DNA of 64,000 bases, from positions 2,346,501 to 2,410,500 of the forward strand of contig NZ_AP023321.1 in the NCBI RefSeq assembly GCF_015140235.1, given 5' to 3'. The DNA comes from Solibaculum mannosilyticum (lineage in GTDB: Bacteria; Bacillota; Clostridia; Oscillospirales; Acutalibacteraceae). Shown here piece by piece: positions 49,439 through 58,420 of this stretch; within the stretch, counting starts at the first letter, position 1; each line of letters opens with the position of its first letter. The translations under genes were made by a program, and so were the position numbers. Under the pieces are notes generated by a model that had not been told where the DNA came from, did not search any database, and worked only from the letters and a program-made list of their open reading frames with translations.

Positions 49439-50251
49439 TCATAAAGTGGACGGCAGCAGCACCTTGAGGGCAACGACGCCGCCAAGACACACAGCCGTGA
49501 CCAAAATACCCCAAGCGTCCACACTGCCTAAGTGAAGCTGTTTCATCCGGGTACGGCCTTCGCCTCCCCGGTAGCAGCGGCACTCCATGGCGATGGCCAG
49601 GTCGTATGCCCGGCGGATGGCCGACACAAATAAGGGAATCAAAATGGGAATCAGCGCCTTGACCCGCTGCATGAGCCCCCCCGATTCCATATCGGCGCCT
49701 CTGGCCTTTTGAGCCGCCATGATTTTATCGGTCTCCTCCAAAAGGGTGGGGATAAAACGCAGGGCGATGCTCATCATCATGGCCAGCTCGTGGACAGGCA
49801 GCCGGATCTTGGAAAGCGGGCTCAAAAGCCGTTCCAAACCGTCGGTCAGGTCGGTGGGAGAGGTGGTGTAGGTCAGCACCGATCCGCCCAGCACCAAAAG
49901 AACGATGCGCACCGCCATAAAGATTGCGGTAAAAATACCCTTGTCCGTAATGCGGAAGATGCCCCATTGCACCAATGTATTGCCGTCCACATAAAAGATA
50001 TTGATGAGCGCGGTAAACAGGATAACAATCAGCAGGGGGCGGATGGATTTTAACAGCGTCTTAATGGGCACCTTAGAAAGCAGGGTAGTCCCTATCAGAA
50101 ATGCCGCCGATAATCCCAGGCCCCAAAAATTGCTGGCCACAAAAATCATGACGATGTATACAATCAAAAGAACCAGCTTCGCCCGGGGATCCATGCGGTG
50201 GAGCGCCGATTTCCCGGGGAAAAATTGGCCGATGGTGATATCCCGGATCAT
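49439..50251 (-). CDS. ecfT: ECF transporter transmembrane subunit
   Basis: 270 residues, about six TM helices. The cytosolic coupling helices carry the A-R-G type motifs KARGADMES and ECRCYRGGEGRT. EcfT links the two ATPases to interchangeable substrate-binding S components for vitamins and metals. The start overlaps the ecfA2 stop (ATGA). No S component is encoded here, so this is a shared (group II) module. Confidence 0.95.
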   Translation of the reverse strand: MIRDITIGQFFPGKSALHRMDPRAKLVLLIVYIVMIFVASNFWGLGLSAAFLIGTTLLSKVPIKTLLKSIRPLLIVILFTALINIFYVDGNTLVQWGIFRITDKGIFTAIFMAVRIVLLVLGGSVLTYTTSPTDLTDGLERLLSPLSKIRLPVHELAMMMSIALRFIPTLLEETDKIMAAQKARGADMESGGLMQRVKALIPILIPLFVSAIRRAYDLAIAMECRCYRGGEGRTRMKQLHLGSVDAWGILVTAVCLGGVVALKVLLPSTL

Positions 50252-51114
50252 GGCTTCACCCCTTTCTCTCCCAGTAAGCGGAGAATCTCATCCCGGCCCT
50301 GGCGGGCGGTATAGACGTTGGTTCGGACGTCAAAGCCCCTCTGCTTGAGTCCCAGGAATACCCTTGTCACCTGCGGCACTGCCAGGCCCATCCGGGAAAG
50401 CTCCTCGGCCTGGCTGAACACCTCGTCCACCGTGCCGTACAGCACATTTTTCCCCTCGTTCATCACCAGCACTTTGGAGCATACACGGGCCACGTCCTCC
50501 ATGCTGTGGGATACCAGCAATACCGTCGTCCCTCTGGCCTGCTGGTAGTCTCGGATCTGCTGCAAGATGACGTCCCTTCCTTTGGGGTCCAGGCCGGCAG
50601 TAGGCTCGTCCAGGATGAGTACCCTGGGATCCATGGCCATGACGCCGGCGATGGCGGCGCGGCGTTTCTCTCCCCCCGAAAGGTCAAAGGGGGATTTCTC
50701 CAAAAGCTCCGGCTTTAAGGATACAAAATGAGCTGCATCGCGTACCCGCGCGGCGATTTGTTTTTCATCTAACCCCATGTTCCTGGGGCCGAAGGCGATG
50801 TCTTTGGCCACCGTCTCCTCAAACAACTGGTATTCCGGATACTGGAAGCACAGTCCCACCGCAAAGCGAACCTGACGGATCTGCTTGGGATTTTCCCAAA
50901 TGTCCTTGCCTTCCAGCAGGATCTGGCCGGACGTGGGCTTTAACAGTCCGTTGAGCAGCTGCATCAGGGAGGATTTGCCCGAACCGGTATGGCCGATGAC
51001 CCCGACGAATTCCCCTTCTTCCACCGAAATGGATACGTGACTGAGCGCCGTCTTGGCAAAGGGAGTGCCGGCGCTGTATTGTAACGTCAAATCTCTTGTT
51101 TCGATCAGCGGCAT
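50248..51114 (-). CDS. ecfA2: ECF transporter ATPase EcfA2
   Basis: 288 residues. Walker [11 protein letters not shown]-loop [13 protein letters not shown], signature [12 protein letters not shown] and Walker [13 protein letters not shown] are intact, with the switch His in VSHSMEDV. It starts 10 nt inside ecfA1. With EcfA1 it forms the ATPase dimer of the energy-coupling module. Confidence 0.95.
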   Translation of the reverse strand: MPLIETRDLTLQYSAGTPFAKTALSHVSISVEEGEFVGVIGHTGSGKSSLMQLLNGLLKPTSGQILLEGKDIWENPKQIRQVRFAVGLCFQYPEYQLFEETVAKDIAFGPRNMGLDEKQIAARVRDAAHFVSLKPELLEKSPFDLSGGEKRRAAIAGVMAMDPRVLILDEPTAGLDPKGRDVILQQIRDYQQARGTTVLLVSHSMEDVARVCSKVLVMNEGKNVLYGTVDEVFSQAEELSRMGLAVPQVTRVFLGLKQRGFDVRTNVYTARQGRDEILRLLGEKGVKP

Positions 51115-51965
51115 CCGTGCACCTCCAGATAATGGGAAAGCACCTCAATGCATTCCTCGTCGTCCAGCACCCCTTTGGGTAAGCCCTGGACCCCGGCCTC
51201 CTCCAGCCGATACAGCAATCGGGTGGCCTGGGGGACGTCCAGCTCCACCGATTTCAATAGTTTCACCTGGGAGAATACCTCCCGTGGCGTTCCGTCCAGC
51301 AGAATTTGTCCGTCGTCCACCACCACCACCCGGTCGGCCTGCACGGCCTCCTCCATGTAGTGGGTGATGAGCACCACCGTGATGCCCAAATCCTTATTGA
51401 GGGCCCGGATGGTGGACATCACCTCGCTGCGCCCTTTGGGATCCAGCATGGCGGTGGGTTCGTCCAGAACGATGCATTTGGGCTGCATGGCGATGACGCC
51501 GGCAATGGCCACACGCTGCTTCTGCCCGCCGGACAGACGATAACAGTCGTGATGCCGGTACTCATACATATCCACCGCCTTGAGGGCATCGTCCACCCTG
51601 CGGCGGATCTCTTCCGGCTCCACGCCCAGGTTCTCCGGCGCAAAAGCCACATCCTCCTCCACGATGGTGGCTACCATCTGGTTGTCGGGATTTTGCAGCA
51701 CCATCCCCACCGATTGGCGGATGTCGTACTTCTTTTCTCCATCCATCGTATCCATGCCCAGCACAAGGCAGCTGCCTCCGGACGGCAATAGCATCGCGTT
51801 AAAGTGCTTGGCCAAGGTGGACTTTCCCGAGCCGTTATGCCCCAAAAAAGCCACAAACTGCCCCTGCTCAATGGATAAGTTGATCCCATTGAGCACAAGG
51901 CAGCTCTCTTCCCCTTCAATCTGATACTGGAAGGTCAAATCTTTTGTTTCAATCATCTGTGGCAT
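51105..51965 (-). CDS. ecfA1: ECF transporter ATPase EcfA1
   Basis: 286 residues. Walker [11 protein letters not shown]-loop [19 protein letters not shown], signature [12 protein letters not shown] and Walker [13 protein letters not shown], with His in [20 protein letters not shown] precedes ATG 51965. First gene of the ecfA1-ecfA2-ecfT-truA block and 80 nt after the methyltransferase gene. Confidence 0.95.
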   Translation of the reverse strand: MPQMIETKDLTFQYQIEGEESCLVLNGINLSIEQGQFVAFLGHNGSGKSTLAKHFNAMLLPSGGSCLVLGMDTMDGEKKYDIRQSVGMVLQNPDNQMVATIVEEDVAFAPENLGVEPEEIRRRVDDALKAVDMYEYRHHDCYRLSGGQKQRVAIAGVIAMQPKCIVLDEPTAMLDPKGRSEVMSTIRALNKDLGITVVLITHYMEEAVQADRVVVVDDGQILLDGTPREVFSQVKLLKSVELDVPQATRLLYRLEEAGVQGLPKGVLDDEECIEVLSHYLEVHGCR

Positions 51966-52044
51966 TGGAATCCTCCCTTGCAGATTACCGTTTCACAGGG
52001 TCAAAAAGGCGGCGAAGCCCGCCGCCCATTCCAATTCATCCTAC

Positions 52045-52926
52045 TTACAGGCTGGGACAGGACTTGTCCGACCATACGGCCGTAGCGCCGCAGGGCAAAA
52101 CAAGTCCCGACGCTGTCACTGGCAATCCGATTTCATCGGCATGTACCTCACCGCCAAAGGTATTCCCCAGCAGAGCCGACAACATATATCCCATCACCGA
52201 CGGCGAAAGGCCGGTGGTATAGGAATTCAGCACAAAAAACAACGGATGCTCCACCAGAATCTCCCGGCAGGATGTGAGCAACGTGTGGAGCTGTTCCGGC
52301 AGCTTCCATACCTCTCCGCCCGGGCCGCGGCCGTAGGACGGCGGGTCCATGATGATGGCGTCGTACCGGTTGCCCCGCCTTGCTTCCCTGGCCACGAATT
52401 TGATGCAGTCGTCCACCAGCCAGCGAATGGATCTGTCGGCCAGATGGGATGCGGCGGCATTCTCCCTGGCCCACGCCACCATCCCTTTGGAGGCATCCAC
52501 ATGGCATACCGACGCTCCCGCAGCGGCGCAGGCCAAGGTAGCGCCGCCGGTATAGGCAAACAAATTCAGCACCTTGATGGGACGTCCCGCACCCTCTATG
52601 GCTTTCCTCATCCAGTCCCAATTGACGGCCTGTTCCGGAAACAGGCCGGTATGTTTAAATCCCATGGGTTTGATGTTAAACAGCAAATCCCCATAGGCTA
52701 CCTGCCACACGTCTGGCATGCGGCGGCGGACCTCCCAGTGCCCGCCGCCTGAGCTGGACCGCAGATAAGTGGCGTTGGCGCCTCGCCATCCCACATGCTT
52801 TTTAGGAGTGCTCCAAATGACCTGGGGATCGGGGCGGATAAGGGTGATGTCCTTCCACCGCTCCAACCGTTGGCCATCGGAGGTGTCCAGCAGCTCATAG
52901 TCCTTCCAACCGTCGGCTACCCTCAT
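52045..52926 (-). CDS. Class I SAM-dependent methyltransferase, RlmI-like without PUA domain
   Basis: 293 residues. SAM-binding VLNLFAYTGGATLACAAAGA, adenine-binding acidic residue in VCHVDASKGMVAWARENA, and catalytic-type motif DAIIMDPPSYGRGPGGEVW. This arrangement is shared with RlmI/YccW 23S rRNA (m5C) methyltransferases, but the N-terminal PUA domain is missing, as in many Firmicute relatives. An RNA substrate is likely but not proven. The start overlaps the glmM stop (ATGA). Confidence 0.85.
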   Translation of the reverse strand: MRVADGWKDYELLDTSDGQRLERWKDITLIRPDPQVIWSTPKKHVGWRGANATYLRSSSGGGHWEVRRRMPDVWQVAYGDLLFNIKPMGFKHTGLFPEQAVNWDWMRKAIEGAGRPIKVLNLFAYTGGATLACAAAGASVCHVDASKGMVAWARENAAASHLADRSIRWLVDDCIKFVAREARRGNRYDAIIMDPPSYGRGPGGEVWKLPEQLHTLLTSCREILVEHPLFFVLNSYTTGLSPSVMGYMLSALLGNTFGGEVHADEIGLPVTASGLVLPCGATAVWSDKSCPSL

Positions 52927-54272
52927 ACCAGCCTCGCCTCAATGTCCTTGGCAAGCTGCACGGCCAATGTATTGATGGTATCAAAGTCCTTGCCTTCCAC
53001 CATGACACGCACCAGCGGCTCCGTCCCGCTGACACGCACCAGTACACGGCCGTCCCGGCCCAGCTTCTGCTCGGCCTCCTCTACCAGGATACGGATCTTC
53101 TGATCGGTTTCAAACTGTTTCTTTTGCTCGCTGTCGGCACGCAGGTTGACCATCACCTGAGGATACCGCTCCATCACGGACGCCGTTTTGGACAGGCTCT
53201 CCCCCCGCTTCTTTAAAACGTTCAAGAGCTGTGCGCCGGTCAATTGGCCGTCGCCGGTGGTATTGTGATCCAAGAAGATGATATGGCCCGACTGTTCGCC
53301 GCCCAAGCGATGCCCGCCGGCCAGCATCTGTTCCAGCACATACCGGTCACCCACCTTGGCAGCCACCGTCTTGACGCCCTTTTCCTCGCAGAACCGGAAA
53401 AATCCCAGGTTGGACATGACCGTCACCACGACGGTGTCATTTTTCAGGGTTCCCTCCTGCATGAACTGGTCGGCAAAGACGGCCATGATCTTGTCGCCGT
53501 CCACCAGTTCTCCCTTTTCATCCACGGCGAGGCAACGGTCGGCATCGCCGTCGAAAGCGAGACCTAAATGGCAGTGGAACCGTTTGACCGTCTCCATCAG
53601 GGACTCCATATGGGTGGAACCGCATTTGTCGTTGATATTCACCCCGTCGGGCTGGTCGTGGATCATAATGACGTCGGCACCCAGGGTGGTAAACAGTTTT
53701 TTCGCGGTGTAAGACGCCGAGCCGTTGGCGCAGTCCAGCGCCACCTTCATGCCGAACAGCGACTGGTCGATGGTGGATGCCACAAAACGGATATAGTCCT
53801 CAGCCGCCGATTTTGCCGTCGACACATGGCCGATGTCCCCTCCGATGGGACGGGGCGGCTGCTCTGCGCCGTCCAGAACAATGGCTTCGATCTGCTCCTC
53901 CAGGGAATCGGACAGCTTAAAGCCTTCGCCGTTAAACAGCTTGATGCCGTTGTATTCGCAGGGATTGTGGGACGCTGAAATCATCACGCCGGCGTCGGCC
54001 TTGTATTTACGCACCAGATAAGCCACCGCCGGAGTGGCCACCACGCCCAGCAATTGCACATCGGCTCCTACCGAAGTCAGCCCCGCTACCATGGCGGCCT
54101 CCAGCATGTCGGAGGAAACACGGGTATCCTTGCCGATGAGGATCAGCGGTTTATGATGCGACGCTTCGGCCAGCACCATAGCGGCGGCCCGGCCGATTTG
54201 AATGGCAGTTTCACAGGTGAGCTCTGTATTGGCGACGCCGCGGGCGCCGTCGGTTCCAAACAATCTTCCCAT
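52923..54272 (-). CDS. glmM: Phosphoglucosamine mutase
   Basis: 449 residues, full length. Phosphoserine loop MISASHNPCEYNGIKLF (catalytic Ser101), metal loop LAFDGDADRCLAVDEKG, sugar loop GGEQSGHI and phosphate-binding RVSGTEPLVRVMVEG. It converts glucosamine-6-P to glucosamine-1-P for UDP-GlcNAc and peptidoglycan. AAGGAG precedes the ATG. It lies between ruvB and the methyltransferase gene on the same strand. Confidence 0.97.
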   Translation of the reverse strand: MGRLFGTDGARGVANTELTCETAIQIGRAAAMVLAEASHHKPLILIGKDTRVSSDMLEAAMVAGLTSVGADVQLLGVVATPAVAYLVRKYKADAGVMISASHNPCEYNGIKLFNGEGFKLSDSLEEQIEAIVLDGAEQPPRPIGGDIGHVSTAKSAAEDYIRFVASTIDQSLFGMKVALDCANGSASYTAKKLFTTLGADVIMIHDQPDGVNINDKCGSTHMESLMETVKRFHCHLGLAFDGDADRCLAVDEKGELVDGDKIMAVFADQFMQEGTLKNDTVVVTVMSNLGFFRFCEEKGVKTVAAKVGDRYVLEQMLAGGHRLGGEQSGHIIFLDHNTTGDGQLTGAQLLNVLKKRGESLSKTASVMERYPQVMVNLRADSEQKKQFETDQKIRILVEEAEQKLGRDGRVLVRVSGTEPLVRVMVEGKDFDTINTLAVQLAKDIEARLV

Positions 54273-54382
54273 AACTTCGTTGCACTCCTTGCCGGCCGCC
54301 GGGCGGCCTAGATTTCATAAAACTCTCTCTATCCTAATTTATCCAAAACAAAGGGGATTTGCCCCTGTATTCTCAAAAAATA

Positions 54383-55414
54383 TTAGAAACTCAGCTGGCC
54401 CGTGTACTCCATGCCCATGTGGGCATAGGCAGGCGGCAACGCCATACGGCCCTGCTTGGTCCGGCTTAAAAAGCCGATCTGCATCAAATAGGGCTCATAC
54501 ACGTCCTCAATGGTGACCGATTCCTCCCCGAGAGCGGCGGCCAACGTATCCAGGCCTACCGGCCCGCCGTTGTACACATGGATAATGATATCCAGCATCC
54601 GGCGGTCGTTGGCGTCCAGGCCCATCTCGTCGATTTCCATGCGGGACAATGCCTGCTGGGCGATCTCGGTATTGATCTTGCCTTCTCCCAGCACCTGGGC
54701 AAAGTCCCGTACCCGCTTGAGCAGGCGGTTGGCGATGCGGGGGGTTCCTCTCGATCGGGAGGCCAGTTCCAATGCCCCGTCTTCATCGATGTCGATGCCC
54801 AGGATGGAGGCGCTGCGGTTGACGATCTGGGCCAGCTCCTCGGGAGTATAAAGCTCCAGCCTCAGCTGGATGCCGAACCTGTCCCGAAGAGGCGCCGCCA
54901 GCTGGCCGGAACGGGTGGTGGCTCCCACCAATGTAAAATGAGGGAGGTCCAGCCGGATGGAACGGGCCGACGGCCCCTTGCCGATGATAATATCGATGGC
55001 GAAATCCTCCATGGCGGGATACAAAACCTCCTCCACGCTGCGGGACAACCGATGGATCTCGTCGATGAACAGCACGTCCCCCGGGCTCAGATTGGTGAGA
55101 AGCGCGGCCAGATCCCCCGGCTTCTCAATGGCCGGTCCGGAGGTCACCCGCAGATGCACCCCCATCTCGGCCGCCACGATACCCGAAAGGGTGGTTTTTC
55201 CCAGTCCGGGAGGGCCGAACAGCAGCACGTGGTCCAGCGCTTCCCCGCGGCCTCTGGCCGCCTCAATGTAAATGGACAGATTTTGCTTGGCCTTCTCCTG
55301 GCCGATATATTGATCCAAGCTGCGGGGACGCAGCGGGTTTTCGCTCTCCACATCCTCCGGGATCATCTCCGGGGCTGTGATCCTATTTTCCAAATCCAGG
55401 TCAAAGTCCGCCAC
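54383..55414 (-). CDS. ruvB: Holliday junction branch migration ATPase RuvB
   Basis: 343 residues from GTG 55414, 6 nt after the ruvA stop. Walker [12 protein letters not shown], Walker [10 protein letters not shown], sensor [18 protein letters not shown], and the C-terminal winged helix with [15 protein letters not shown]. It forms hexameric motors on RuvA-bound junctions. Confidence 0.97.
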   Translation of the reverse strand: MADFDLDLENRITAPEMIPEDVESENPLRPRSLDQYIGQEKAKQNLSIYIEAARGRGEALDHVLLFGPPGLGKTTLSGIVAAEMGVHLRVTSGPAIEKPGDLAALLTNLSPGDVLFIDEIHRLSRSVEEVLYPAMEDFAIDIIIGKGPSARSIRLDLPHFTLVGATTRSGQLAAPLRDRFGIQLRLELYTPEELAQIVNRSASILGIDIDEDGALELASRSRGTPRIANRLLKRVRDFAQVLGEGKINTEIAQQALSRMEIDEMGLDANDRRMLDIIIHVYNGGPVGLDTLAAALGEESVTIEDVYEPYLMQIGFLSRTKQGRMALPPAYAHMGMEYTGQLSF

Positions 55415-55420
55415 TGGTTA

Positions 55421-56017
55421 TCATCCTCCTCCCAGCGTCTTGAGGGCGTCGCGGACAAGCTGTTCCACCGGCAGGGCGCTGTCCAGCCTGCCCACTGCCG
55501 ACGATGCTTCTGCCGGTGAGAATCCCAAGGCTGCCAAAGCATCCACCGCCTCCTGGGCGTTGCTGGATGCCGACGGCACGCCTCCCATGGAAAGCTCCAC
55601 CCCGGCCTTATCCTTGACCGATAATTTATCCTTGAGTTCCAACACAATGCGCTGGGCGATCTTGGGACCCACGCCCGGCGCTCTGGTGAGAGACTTGCTA
55701 TCCTGATTGGCGACGCACACGGCAAACTGCCCCACCGAAAGGCTGGAAAGCAACGCAAGCGCCATCTTGGGGCCCACGCCGTTTACCGAGATGAGCATCT
55801 TAAAGCAGTGGAGCTCCTCCGGATCGGCAAATCCGAACAGCACCAAGGCGTCTTCCCGCACGTTTAAATAGGTGTAAAGGGTGACGGGGCCCGTCTCCCC
55901 TTGGATGCGGGACAGCGTCCCCAAGGTGGTATGGCACTGGAACCCGACCCCGCCGCATTCCACCACGGCAAAACCTGGCTCCGTGTGCACAACCTTTCCC
56001 GTTAAACTATAAAACAT
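55421..56017 (-). CDS. ruvA: Holliday junction binding protein RuvA
   Basis: 198 residues. OB fold (MFYSLTGKVVHTEPGFAVVECGGVGF), helix-hairpin-helix motifs SVNGVGPKMALALLS and RAPGVGPKIAQRIVLELKDKL, and the C-terminal RuvB-binding domain. AGAAAGG precedes the ATG. Standard ruvC-ruvA-ruvB order. Confidence 0.96.
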   Translation of the reverse strand: MFYSLTGKVVHTEPGFAVVECGGVGFQCHTTLGTLSRIQGETGPVTLYTYLNVREDALVLFGFADPEELHCFKMLISVNGVGPKMALALLSSLSVGQFAVCVANQDSKSLTRAPGVGPKIAQRIVLELKDKLSVKDKAGVELSMGGVPSASSNAQEAVDALAALGFSPAEASSAVGRLDSALPVEQLVRDALKTLGGG

Positions 56018-56075
56018 ACCAAATCCTTTCTCCCCATCACACCTTGTCTCTCATGGGACACGACCTTTCCCCTCA

Positions 56076-56615
56076 TCAGATGCCCTCCCGGATGGAGAGA
56101 TGCACCCCCGGCACCGATCCGCCCTGCTTGAGGGATCCTAAAATCGAGCCGGACGAGTGGGCATGGCAGATGGCGATAGCCAGTGCATCGGCCGTATCGT
56201 CGGGCTTTGGGACTTCCTTAAGCCCCAGCATGAGACGGGTCATCTCCATGACCTGGGCCTTGACCGCCCTGCCGTATCCCACCACCGCCTGCTTGACCTG
56301 AAGGGGAGTGTATTCAAAAAACGGGACGTTGTTTTGCCTGAGGGCCAGCCGGGTGACGCCTCTGGCCTCGGCCACGCCGATGACCGTCTTTTGATTGCTG
56401 GTAAAAAACAGCTTCTCCACCGCCGCCGCGTCGGGACGATACCGCTGGCACAGGCGATAGATGCCGTCATAAACATCATTGAGCCGCTGGGAGAAATCGG
56501 TACCGGCGTCGGTAGTGATGGCGCCGAAGTCCACGGGGATATACTGATTCCGATCGTACCGGAGCACGCCCCATCCCACAATGGCGTATCCAGGGTCAAT
56601 GCCCAAAACCAACAT
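56076..56615 (-). CDS. ruvC: Holliday junction resolvase RuvC
   Basis: 179 residues from ATG 56615 (AGGAGG, 6-nt spacing). RNase H-like fold with catalytic acids in GIDPGYAIVGWGV, AVEKLFF (Glu), and the C-terminal DDTADALAIAICH. It cuts Holliday junctions symmetrically. First gene of the ruv-glmM-ecf-truA cluster. Confidence 0.96.
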   Translation of the reverse strand: MLVLGIDPGYAIVGWGVLRYDRNQYIPVDFGAITTDAGTDFSQRLNDVYDGIYRLCQRYRPDAAAVEKLFFTSNQKTVIGVAEARGVTRLALRQNNVPFFEYTPLQVKQAVVGYGRAVKAQVMEMTRLMLGLKEVPKPDDTADALAIAICHAHSSGSILGSLKQGGSVPGVHLSIREGI

Positions 56616-56756
56616 AGGCGTCCTCCTCTCCCTGCGCATCCTTTTTTATTGCAGAGCATTATCTGAGCAATCAAACTCGACCATGACCGTAGGCTGGCCA
56701 GTAAAACGGAAGATAAAAGACGCGCAGCGCCTTCTTATAACATCCTAATCTTAAAG

Positions 56757-56785
56757 ATTATACCATACGAGGCAAAGGTTGACAA
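56757..56785 (-). promoter_or_regulatory. Promoter of ruvC cluster
   Basis: Minus strand TTGTCA (56780-56785), 17-nt spacer, perfect TATAAT (56757-56762). Confidence 0.8.
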
Positions 56786-56932
56786 CCACTCCGCCCGGCG
56801 GGGTTTCCTTTTTCCCGTCCCGTGCGCTTTGAGAATTCCGGGATAAATACGCTGGGACACGGGTAAACCTTTCTCCATCCGCGCATACTAAGACAAAGTG
56901 GGAACACCCACTTCGCTGAAAGGATGGTAATT

Positions 56933-57640
56933 ATGGCTTTAATCCAGCTGGAAGACCTTTACAAAATCTACAATCCCGGGCCCAACGCTGTACACGCCCT
57001 GGACGGCGTCAGCCTTACCGTACAGGAGGGGGAATATCTGGCCATTGTGGGACAATCCGGATCGGGCAAGTCCACCCTGATGAACATACTGGGCTGCCTG
57101 GATGTCCCGTCCTCCGGGCGGTATCTGCTGGACGGGCAGGATGTATCCAGCCTCTCGGACAATCAGCTGAGCCTCATCCGCAACAAACAAATCGGATTCA
57201 TCTTCCAGGGCTTTAACCTGGTGTCCAGCCTCAACGCCCTGGAAAATGTGGAATTGCCCCTCTCCTACCGGGGCATGGGGAAAAAGCAGCGGCGTCTGCT
57301 GGCCATGGAATGCCTGGAGCAGGTGGGGCTCCACAACCGCATGCATCACAGGCCCTCCCAGATGTCGGGCGGACAGCAGCAGCGTGTGGCCATCGCCCGC
57401 GCCATCGCCGCCAAGCCCAGCATCATCCTGGCCGACGAGCCCACCGGCAATCTGGACTCCGTTTCCGGCCGGGAGGTCATTCAGATTATTGAGGAACTCA
57501 ACCGTCAGGGCCGCACCGTCATCCTCATCACCCACGACAACACCATCGCCGCCTCAGCCCATCGCATCATCCGCCTCCAGGACGGCCGCGTGGTAGACGA
57601 CCATGTCTCTCAGCCCTCCGACGCCTTGGGCGCAGGATAA
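56933..57640 (+). CDS. Orphan ABC transporter ATPase (LolD/MacB-type)
   Basis: 235 residues from ATG 56933 (GAAAGG, 9-nt spacing). Walker [10 protein letters not shown], signature [16 protein letters not shown], Walker [14 protein letters not shown], His in THDNTIAA. The GTG of [11 protein letters not shown] places it in the MacB/LolD/FtsE-like subclass, which normally pairs with FtsX-type permeases. No permease is beside it; a terminator follows 29 nt after the stop. An inverted repeat AAGTGGG-aaca-CCCACTT lies in the leader (about 56896-56913). Partner and substrate unknown. Confidence 0.9.
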   Translation: MALIQLEDLYKIYNPGPNAVHALDGVSLTVQEGEYLAIVGQSGSGKSTLMNILGCLDVPSSGRYLLDGQDVSSLSDNQLSLIRNKQIGFIFQGFNLVSSLNALENVELPLSYRGMGKKQRRLLAMECLEQVGLHNRMHHRPSQMSGGQQQRVAIARAIAAKPSIILADEPTGNLDSVSGREVIQIIEELNRQGRTVILITHDNTIAASAHRIIRLQDGRVVDDHVSQPSDALGAG

Positions 57641-57668
57641 AGATTCCTCTATGGATCGAATCCACATT

Positions 57669-57703
57669 AAAAAGCGGACCGGGAAGCTCCCCGATCCGCT
57701 TTT
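57669..57703. terminator. Terminator between the ABC ATPase and cobO
   Basis: Stem AAAAGCGGA-c-CGGG / CCCG-a-TCCGCTTTT; T-rich on both sides, shared by convergent genes. Confidence 0.88.
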
Positions 57704-57725
57704 ACTTTTATTCTAGAGATGCCTG

Positions 57726-58253
57726 TCACCATTCAATCCCTTGGCGCGCCTGTTCCCCCTGGTCAAAGGGATGCCGAAGCTTTTTGACCTCGGAGATATA
57801 GTCGGCCAATTCCATCAGCTCTTGATCGGGATCCCGGCCGGTGAGCACGATTTCCAAGCCCTTGGGCTTGGTGCGCAGATAAAAAAGCACCAGCGCACGG
57901 CTGAGCAGCTCGGTCTGGAGGGCACCGATGGCCTCGTCCAGGATCAGGAGATCACAGCCCTTTTCGATGGCTTCAATGGCGGCGTCCTTAAATCGATGGT
58001 CGTTATCGGCCCGCACCTCGTCCTTCTCCGCCTCCGTCATCTGGAAGGAAAACTTGATGTGCTCCGGATTGGGATAGACCGTCACACCCGGCAGAAGCCG
58101 CAGCGCCTGCCGTTCTCCAGACTCTTCCCCTTTGAGAAACTGCAAAAACAGCACCTTCTTGCCGCTTCCACTGGCCCTTACAGCCAATCCAACCGCCGCC
58201 GTAGTCTTTCCTTTGCCATCGCCGCAATAGATGTGAATCCTACCGTTTTCCAT
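57726..58253 (-). CDS. cobO: Cob(I)yrinic acid a,c-diamide adenosyltransferase
   Basis: 175 residues from ATG 58253 (AAAGGGGG). The N-terminus HIYCGDGKGKTTAAVGLAVRA holds the P-loop of the CobO/BtuR family, and LLILDEAIGALQTELLS and VLTGRDPDQELMELADYISEV are diagnostic. It adds the adenosyl group to cobalt(I) corrinoids. No other cobalamin genes are adjacent, so it may serve salvage. It is divergent from gltX. Confidence 0.92.
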   Translation of the reverse strand: MENGRIHIYCGDGKGKTTAAVGLAVRASGSGKKVLFLQFLKGEESGERQALRLLPGVTVYPNPEHIKFSFQMTEAEKDEVRADNDHRFKDAAIEAIEKGCDLLILDEAIGALQTELLSRALVLFYLRTKPKGLEIVLTGRDPDQELMELADYISEVKKLRHPFDQGEQARQGIEW

Positions 58254-58349
58254 GTACAAGTCCCCCTTTGTGGCACATGATACCCTATCGTCTGCCCCTT
58301 CGTCAACCGGCTGACGGCATTTCATGGGATATCCCGTCAGAAAAAATAC

Positions 58350-58378
58350 TTGAACACCGGATGGATTTCTGCAATAAT
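58350..58378 (+). promoter_or_regulatory. Possible promoter of gltX
   Basis: TTGAAC (58350-58355), 17-nt spacer, AATAAT (58373-58378); moderate match. Confidence 0.45.
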
Positions 58379-58420
58379 AAGAAGGTAACCCATTTTGAAA
58401 GTAAAGGGGAGTGTGATCCC

